From Phoronis ovalis (taxonomy: Eukaryota > Phoronida > Phoronidae), in contig JAOXYB010046247.1 of assembly GCA_028565635.1 (NCBI GenBank), positions 1-12,299 of the forward strand: 12,299 nucleotides of DNA, read 5' to 3'. A model generated the notes under the pieces. The model was given only the letters and a program-made list of their open reading frames with translations. It was not told the origin of the DNA and did not search any database. Shown piece after piece: positions 7,337 to 12,299 of this stretch. The first letter of the stretch is position 1. Every line of letters starts with the position of its first letter. The position numbers and the translations under genes were made by a program.

Positions 7337-8575
7337 TTGCATTGATAACTTATGTATGGTTTACGCATTGTTCTAAAGGCACACGTTCTACATGCTTGCA
7401 TTGATACTATTAAATTGAGCTAACACTAAACAGTATACAATATGTTTAAACTGGCATGCAATATAAAAATACAAACAGCATTATTTAATAACAATATCAC
7501 AGATAACATACATATATGTATGACTGACACCTTTGCAGATCACAGGAGTGCATTGCTCGAAACTTCGTAAAGTTACAATCCTTTAACTCGTACTGCATCT
7601 TTACAGAGTTACGGAATTGCAAATAACTTAAAAATTTTCTGAAAACAGGCCCCCGGAGGATTTCAAAATAGCAATCACAAATTTATGTCACCACTTCGTC
7701 TTTAACATTAAAATTTGTCCAAATACACGGGTTATTTGATATATACAGTGCTTTGCATCATGGGATAGCTTTGTGATACAATATTTGTAACAAGCCTCTG
7801 TTACATCCTTTTACAAAATAAGCTAAACGTTTCAGACCCTATTTATTACCAGTAGTTCATATACAAAAATATTATTTTATTACATAATCTCTGTTGCTTT
7901 AAAAGACAATCAAGAGTTTTAGTGAATTGCAGATTTCACATATTTGTACATACTTCCATTCTAACAGTTCCCTGGTCTTGGCTCAATTGATAAATTACTT
8001 TTTGTGATAGCACTATTAAACTCAGGTTTTGAAGTGTAGTGTATATACATCTGAGATAAATGTATTCAAAAACTATAAGGTATGTGTATAAATGTTTGTC
8101 TACTATTATAATATAACCTCTCTGAAAAATATCAAAATATGTCTATACTACTAAAAACATGCAAGATCGTGCGAAATATTAATAATTATATAAATATATA
8201 AACAATATAACTTTTACAATATTTTTCTGTAAGAAAGCCATTAGCAATATGACAAATGCCTAATTCTACAGAAATATAAATAACACAGCATTCAACTGTT
8301 GTATCAAACAAACAATCACATAAAATACAAATTAATTGTAACTGGCAATAATATATTCATACCACAATGTGCTGACTAGATATCACACATATAATGGCAC
8401 AGTACAACTGAATGAACAGTATGTTTCGGTACTTCCTCAGATATTACTAGCAGTAAATGCTTTCTCATGAGCAAGTCGTATAAAAATAACTAGTTTTGTT
8501 GCTTTTATCTGCCATGGTGTGCAGTGCATAAGAGGTTACTATGGAGATCAACTGTTACGTTCCCAGCAGCAGAAA

Positions 8576-8661
8576 TCAACTGAGCACCACGTTAGTTCCC
8601 TTGATAACTTGAGGATGCTTGCCACTGATTATGTCTTCGTGGAGAGGTTTATCTGTCACAT
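8576..8661 (-). CDS. PLA2G7/PAFAH2: PAF-acetylhydrolase terminal coding exon
   Basis: The acceptor is tccttcag before 8661 and the TGA stop lies at 8576-8578. It gives DVTDKPLHEDIISGKHPQ and ends IKGTNVVLS, which aligns with LIPGTNI near the human C-terminus; the human protein then runs some 15 residues further. Confidence 0.88.
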
Positions 8662-10426
8662 CTGAAGGAAAGCATGATGTAACATTAAAATGTGTACACA
8701 AGTCATGAACCTACCATATTTCACAATTAAAGCACCGCATCAATTTCATTCACACGATTATTTCAAAAATTTTCGTCAGATAAGATATTCAGTCCCACTA
8801 AAGCTCGGAACATCTCGGTGACTAAAAGCAGGTAACACTATTTTCAAATGTTCTTCTAAAATTCTGTGAGCAACATTTGGTAATTTCTTCACTTTTCATA
8901 GAGCAAACAATATTGTAAGTAACACAGACCTCCACATGTCCTCCACATGCCACAGGTCAGAAACATAAGTTTATAATTAAAGACATGCCATATTATCTGA
9001 AGATAAACTGGCACGCCATTTTAAGCAATTCAAAACAAATTTTTGAAAATATAAATAAATATAAGAGTATACGACTGTTTGAGTACAGTGACAAAAAAAT
9101 CTTTGATAAGAGTAAATAGGTGACCTTTGCCAAACTATACTTACCCAAATGTTTCCATAGAAATCCCAGTGAAGCTTTTGTATTGATATGTAGCGACACA
9201 AGCGGATTGAGTGTATGGCGGACAGCCATCATCTTGCCGATAACAGGACTTACAATAAACTGGAAGTCGGTGATACTCTGATGACAAGTCCCTCTGGAAA
9301 AAGAAAATATATTATATTAAGCTTCAGATGATTTTGTCTGCATCTTTTGCAGTGTGTTATAGTATTTAGCATTATTTGTTGTACTTAGAAAAACTTTGTT
9401 CTGCAGACAGTGCATGTATTTTTGTGGGACATTGTGCAGCGGCAGAGTAATATACTATAGTATTGGTTTCTGCAATTTCAGTACATCGTACAAGTCACGG
9501 TAATTTTTGTGTACCAGTTTGTCACCTTATGTCTTAATCACAAATACGGATATACAAAATTAAGTGAAATGAAATATAAAACTGCATCGTATCAAGAATG
9601 ATTTACCGTAGTGACAAATTCACCGTACGAATAAAGTAATTATATAACTTTCACTTACTTGACAGTGATGATATGTCGATCCACATCTTTGGACTCGAGT
9701 AACATCATCGATTTGACATTTTCCGCCCACTGGAATGTTTCATAATTGATAAACAGAAGAGGCTGTTTCACCTTGGAGTAGATTTCTTTTTCTAGTGGAT
9801 GCATCCAACTGTCCAGGCCAACACCAACCCTAAATAATACAGAATTAAGATTTCAAATACAAAAGTAAGGAGTTTCATGTGGAATGTCAGTTCAAAATCA
9901 AAATTCGTGAGCAAGAAACCTACTGCACTTTGTTAACTTGAGTAGCATCTACCCGATACTATGCCAAATATAGTTTTCTCAGGAATTGCTGTATTGACCT
10001 CTCCTCTTATATTACACATGTACACCAAGCATACATTCAAGAGAAATTATGACAAAAATTCAAAATTGTAAAGAAAGTGTTTTAGAATTTTTCAACCAGA
10101 TATGTTGTATAGTAATAATCTTAAATCTCAATAATTTGCTTTTTATAAATTTTGTTGCCTGATTTTTAAAGGCAGAAAAACCGTTATTTATGGTTGCGAA
10201 TGGTAGTTTGTAAAAATAGGAGTTTATCAATTGATGGAATAGCAAAACTTTTATTCATGTCATTTGCAAAGATAGTTCAAACTTTATATAGACACATTCA
10301 AGTACAATATAGTTTCGAATGTTGCTGTGAGCATCAATAAGATGATCAATAACAATACTGTTAGTCTTTGAAATGTGTATACTAAGGTCCGGGGGGGGCA
10401 CTGTCATTCAAAGTTACTATATATAC

Positions 10427-10468
<42 letters not shown>

Positions 10469-11895
10469 CACCCAATAGGCCCCTTTTTCCAGCTCCCGCA
10501 TTTACCACAGGCTATGTTTTTCACGTAGTCTCAAGGCCTTATCTTGCACAGGGTGTACTTTTCTTGTTGGATATTTACCACAGGGCATATTTTCAAAAAA
10601 TATTCATTTACCACAGGGTGCTTTTCTTGGAAAACACATTTCTGACAGGTATGAAAATTAAGGTCAGTAAATTTATGTACCACAGGGTACTTAATTTACA
10701 AAATTTTACACAGAGTATCTATTTCTGGAAAGTTCTTTACAGCAGGGTATACTTTTCATGTTTTTTCATTTACGACAGGGTATATTTTTGGTAACCTTTA
10801 TTTATCACAGGGTAAGGGTTTTTTACCCTGGGCCGCGCACCCCTACCAACATTTTTGTGAAGCACCCCCCGGGACTAAGGTATAATGCAACTTTCACTGT
10901 AACGTATAATAAAAAGATTCTTCAACTAGACTTACTTGAATCTGAGATCCTTTGCTAACGTTGCAACAGTAGTAGCTCCTCCAAATGAATGTCCCATCAC
11001 AGATACACGATCTAGGTCAAGACAGCCCTACAACGTAATAACTTTTGTAAGACCATGAAATTAGAAAAGACTCCGTGTATCACGACTGCAGTAACTCAGC
11101 AAATGAGGTAAACAAGTATTTTTTACATTTTACAGAAATTAAAGACTCTTTCGGGATAAAATGTATAATTAGATAGATACTGTAGTAGTAACGATACATT
11201 TCTTAGGCTTCTCGCACTATTGCACTCTGTAACATAACTCAGCCCCATGTAGCCAATTAATCAGTTTGTTGTATATATACATTATAACTTGTATTGTCTT
11301 TATAGGTCTATTTTGCACACTGATCGTAATTCAATGGCCTAAATGCCTGCTGTTAATAATGCGCATTGTCACATGTTGCCTAATAACTGTTCAGTAGTAA
11401 TCTACAGGAAATCTGCAGTTATAGATATAAACTAATAACATTACCAAAGGGTCACCCACCTCTATACTACTCAACAACAATTTCATGGGTGCAACATTCT
11501 GTTAATGTCATTCTTTTACGGGTACAACGGTTAAATGAGAATGTTTTTAAACGGGCAGCAATCAGAATTTAATAATAGTTACATATAAACGCATGTTTGT
11601 TTAAATATAAACTTGGCTTTGAACAACTTGATGAAACCATAGCCGTTACTAGAGTACACTTTTTTGAAGATAAATTACGTGTTCAAAACATTTTTTTAAT
11701 TTAGTGAAATATTCTTCATGTCTGACCAAGATGAGGAAAAATATATCAAACCGTAGAAGTATTTTTATCACCCTTTCTTACTTTGAAATATGAGAAGTCA
11801 AAGTGGAATCCTAATATGTTGTGTATATCTTCCCCTCTGTTTATAGCCTCAAGTAGATCTAAAGTTTTGATGCATTCTTTAGCTCGATGATGGAC
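8576..11895 (-). CDS. PLA2G7/PAFAH2: Platelet-activating-factor acetylhydrolase (PLA2G7/PAFAH2 family), last five coding exons
   Basis: In transcript order the coding exons are 11895-11782, 11027-10936, 9829-9659, 9293-9145 and 8661-8576. All visible introns are GT-AG, and the joined frame gives 203 residues plus TGA. The family is a group VII phospholipase A2: serine hydrolases that remove the acetyl or short oxidised acyl group at sn-2 of PAF and oxidised phospholipids. From the first visible residue, the nucleophile is Ser52 in GHSFGG, the acid Asp75 in GLDSWM and the base His130 in GTCHQS. The Ser-Asp (23) and Asp-His (55) spacings equal those I recall for human PLA2G7 (Ser273, Asp296, His351), so the enzyme looks active. 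The N-terminal half is outside the window, so a secreted PLA2G7-like form and an intracellular PAFAH2-like form cannot be told apart. Confidence 0.94.
8662..9144 (-). other. PAF-acetylhydrolase intron, nothing recognised
   Basis: A 483-bp intron. The only repeat noticed is ctccacatg twice in a row at about 8930-8951. Confidence 0.8.
9145..9293 (-). CDS. PLA2G7/PAFAH2: PAF-acetylhydrolase exon: catalytic histidine
   Basis: The acceptor is ctttttccag before 9293 and the donor gtaagt follows 9145. It encodes GTCHQSITDFQF with the triad histidine, then NTKASLGFLWKHL, close to NKASLAFLQKHL of human PLA2G7. Other open frames over this stretch are shadows. Confidence 0.95.
9294..9658 (-). other. 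PAF-acetylhydrolase intron, nothing recognised
   Basis: An AT-rich intron of 365 bp with consensus ends. Nothing further is seen in it. Confidence 0.8.
9659..9829 (-). CDS. PLA2G7/PAFAH2: PAF-acetylhydrolase exon: catalytic aspartate
   Basis: The acceptor is attatttag before 9829 and the donor gtaagt follows 9659. It encodes VGVGLDSWMHPLEKEIYSK, then QPLLFINYETFQW. The Asp of LDSWM matches the triad Asp in human LDAWMFPL. It ends in phase 2. Confidence 0.95.
10381..10388. repeat. Target-site duplication, left (actaaggt)
   Basis: Identical to 10874-10881 and directly adjacent to the G-rich end of the element between them. Confidence 0.8.
10431..10464. repeat. (AT)17 microsatellite
   Basis: An uninterrupted AT dinucleotide run inside copy B. 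At the matching place copy A has a short CA run, so this spot is a changeable simple repeat within the family. Confidence 0.95.
10501..10815. repeat. Degenerate minisatellite of copy B, about ten units
   Basis: The core ttaccacagggtat recurs with its cacagg part at about 10506, 10547, 10579, 10612, 10644, 10681, 10709, 10740, 10774 and 10806. Spacing is 28 to 41 bp, mostly 31-34. Both the core and the spacers vary. The last core is part of an 8-bp hairpin, cagggtaa (10808-10815) with ttaccctg (10823-10830). Confidence 0.85.
10874..10881. repeat. Target-site duplication, right (actaaggt)
   Basis: Identical to 10381-10388 and directly adjacent to the other element end. Confidence 0.8.
10936..11027 (-). 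CDS. PLA2G7/PAFAH2: PAF-acetylhydrolase exon: nucleophile elbow
   Basis: The acceptor is cgttgtag before 11027 and the donor gtaagt follows 10936. It encodes DLDRVSVMGHSFGGATTVAT; GHSFGG is the GXSXG lipase motif with the catalytic serine. It ends two bases into a codon. Confidence 0.95.
11028..11781 (-). other. PAF-acetylhydrolase intron, nothing recognised
   Basis: A 754-bp AT-rich intron. No repeat with visible ends, no RNA gene and no coding content are apparent. Confidence 0.75.
11782..11895 (-). CDS. PLA2G7/PAFAH2: PAF-acetylhydrolase exon, first visible
   Basis: On the minus strand the acceptor is ctctgttgtag before 11895 and the donor gtaaga follows 11782. It gives 38 whole codons (VHHRAKECIKTLDLLEAI...FHFDFSYFK), aligning with the RAKEC...LIL helix region before the nucleophile elbow of human PLA2G7. 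A SINE lies just upstream of this acceptor. Confidence 0.9.
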
Positions 11896-11927
11896 CTACA
11901 ACAGAGTTGTTTCTGTCAATTATAAAT

Positions 11928-12241
11928 AAAGTAAAGTAAAAGTAAACTTAAGTCTCTTCCTGGCCATAGTTGGCCCATCAGGCTGGGGGTTCTTATACCG
12001 ATTTCAGTAGATTAAGCGACTCAGAGTGTACTCTGCCTGGACAGGATGCTAGTCTATCGCAGGTTACTTCCCAATGCTAGAAGCACCGGTACACTTTTTT
12101 ACACCTGGGCGGAGAGAAGCAAATGAGGCTAATGTATCTTGCTTAAGAACACAATCACTAATGACCCATGTGGGATTCGAACCTGCAACCTTTCTATTTG
12201 CAGTCCGGCACTACCACCTGAGCCACTGCGACCCCCATATA
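11928..12241 (-). mobile_element. tRNA-derived SINE with 11-bp target-site duplication
   Basis: Read on the minus strand, the head starts near 12236 with gggggtcgcag, followed by an A box tggctcaggtgg (12225-12214) and a B box ggttcgaatcc (12183-12173), the RNA polymerase III internal promoter. A body follows with gcgatagactagcatcctgt, the kind of sequence found in LINE-related SINE tails, as recalled. The end is a repetitive tttac-rich tail. The direct repeat caattataaat flanks it (11917-11927 and 12242-12252). It lies in an intron in the same orientation as the host gene. Confidence 0.85.
12173..12225 (-). promoter_or_regulatory. RNA polymerase III internal promoter of the SINE (A and B boxes)
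   Basis: The A box is at 12225-12214 and the B box at 12183-12173, spaced as in a tRNA. No acceptor stem can be folded with flanking sequence as in a functional tRNA, so this is a SINE head, not a tRNA gene. Confidence 0.75.
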
Positions 12242-12299
12242 CAATTATAAATGGGTCTATACTAATCATAACTAGGGTAACATCTTCACGATTCACACA

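Larger units (their letters stand above)
7089..8575. other. Converging 3' UTRs of DDX47 and the PAF-acetylhydrolase gene
   Basis: No exon or RNA gene is seen here. DDX47 3' UTR probably covers 7089 to about 7310. The rest fits a long AT-rich 3' UTR of the minus-strand gene. AATAAA signals on the minus strand are seen as TTTATT at 7876-7881, 7842-7847 and 7331-7336, so several ends are possible. Short open frames in the region have no recognisable content. Confidence 0.55.
10389..10873 (-). mobile_element. Complete copy (B) of the C/G-ended non-autonomous DNA transposon
   Basis: The 8-bp sequence actaaggt directly flanks the element on both sides (10381-10388 and 10874-10881). The ends are inverted: ccgggggggg-cac at the left, and cccggggggtgc when the right end is read on the opposite strand. 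Inside, from the left, are an AT dinucleotide run, cacccaataggcccc, agctcccgca and about ten minisatellite units. It is 485 bp with no coding capacity. An 8-bp target duplication is usual for hAT, P and Zisupton-type elements, but the G-rich ends do not let me choose one. It sits in a PAF-acetylhydrolase intron about 55 bp after the donor. Confidence 0.82.
9830..10935 (-). other. PAF-acetylhydrolase intron hosting the C/G-ended element
   Basis: A 1,106-bp intron, the longest visible in this gene. Nearly half is the inserted element 10389-10873. The remainder (9830-10380) is AT-rich without recognised content. Confidence 0.8.

Noticed and set aside
360-10400. The two inverted C/G-ended copies as ends of one 10-kb composite transposon carrying both genes.
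   Set aside because: Copy B is complete with its own 8-bp target duplication, which shows an independent insertion, and the enclosed genes both extend outside the interval.
10375-10794. A 139-codon plus-strand open frame.
   Set aside because: It runs through the AT microsatellite and minisatellite of the transposon and has no protein-like composition.
10501-10815. Regularly spaced ttaccacaggg units suggested a CRISPR array.
   Set aside because: Units are degenerate, spacing varies from 28 to 41 bp, no cas gene is present, and the locus is an intron of an animal gene inside a transposon with a target duplication.
12173-12236. A functional tRNA gene on the minus strand.
   Set aside because: A and B boxes are present, but the sequence continues into a SINE body with tail and target duplications, and no 3' acceptor stem or terminator follows the B box at tRNA distance.

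Overview
This window is animal nuclear DNA. It is AT-rich and holds two intron-containing genes with GT-AG splice sites, lying tail to tail, with transposon-derived sequence in their introns. No prokaryotic feature is present: no operons, no Shine-Dalgarno sites, and no long open frames. The intron sizes, a tRNA-derived SINE, a pogo-like element and a C-rich repeat element suit a lophotrochozoan, possibly a mollusc. That is an inference from general character, not from a species-specific sequence.

Plus strand, 510-7088: ten coding exons of DDX47 (Rrp3), the DEAD-box RNA helicase of 18S rRNA maturation. The exons join in frame to 421 residues ending at TAA, with the helicase motifs from the Q-motif region to motif VI intact. 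The first coding exon, about 25-30 residues by comparison with the human protein, must lie upstream of the window. A polyadenylation signal lies at 7287-7292.

Minus strand, 11895-8576: the last five coding exons of a platelet-activating-factor acetylhydrolase (PLA2G7/PAFAH2 family). They give 203 residues carrying the whole Ser-Asp-His triad with the same spacing as I recall for human PLA2G7. The N-terminal half lies beyond the right edge. Its 3' UTR may run as far as about 7331, so the two 3' ends nearly meet.

Transposons and repeats: two inverted copies of one C/G-ended element with an internal ~32-bp minisatellite (about 100-378, cut at its left; and 10389-10873, complete with an 8-bp target duplication); a pogo/Tigger-like remnant (4557-5335) with a broken transposase N-terminus; a tRNA-derived SINE (11928-12241, 11-bp target duplication) just upstream of a PAF-AH acceptor; a 38-bp x4 minisatellite against the acceptor of a DDX47 exon; and a ~69-bp sequence shared by two DDX47 introns.

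No convincing wholly new multi-gene system was found. The most original signals concern splicing: a 50-bp tandem duplication that copied the 3' splice site and start of a DDX47 exon, where the upstream copy leads to an immediate stop; a small candidate cryptic exon with its donor in a hairpin loop; and repeats lying directly against acceptors in both genes.
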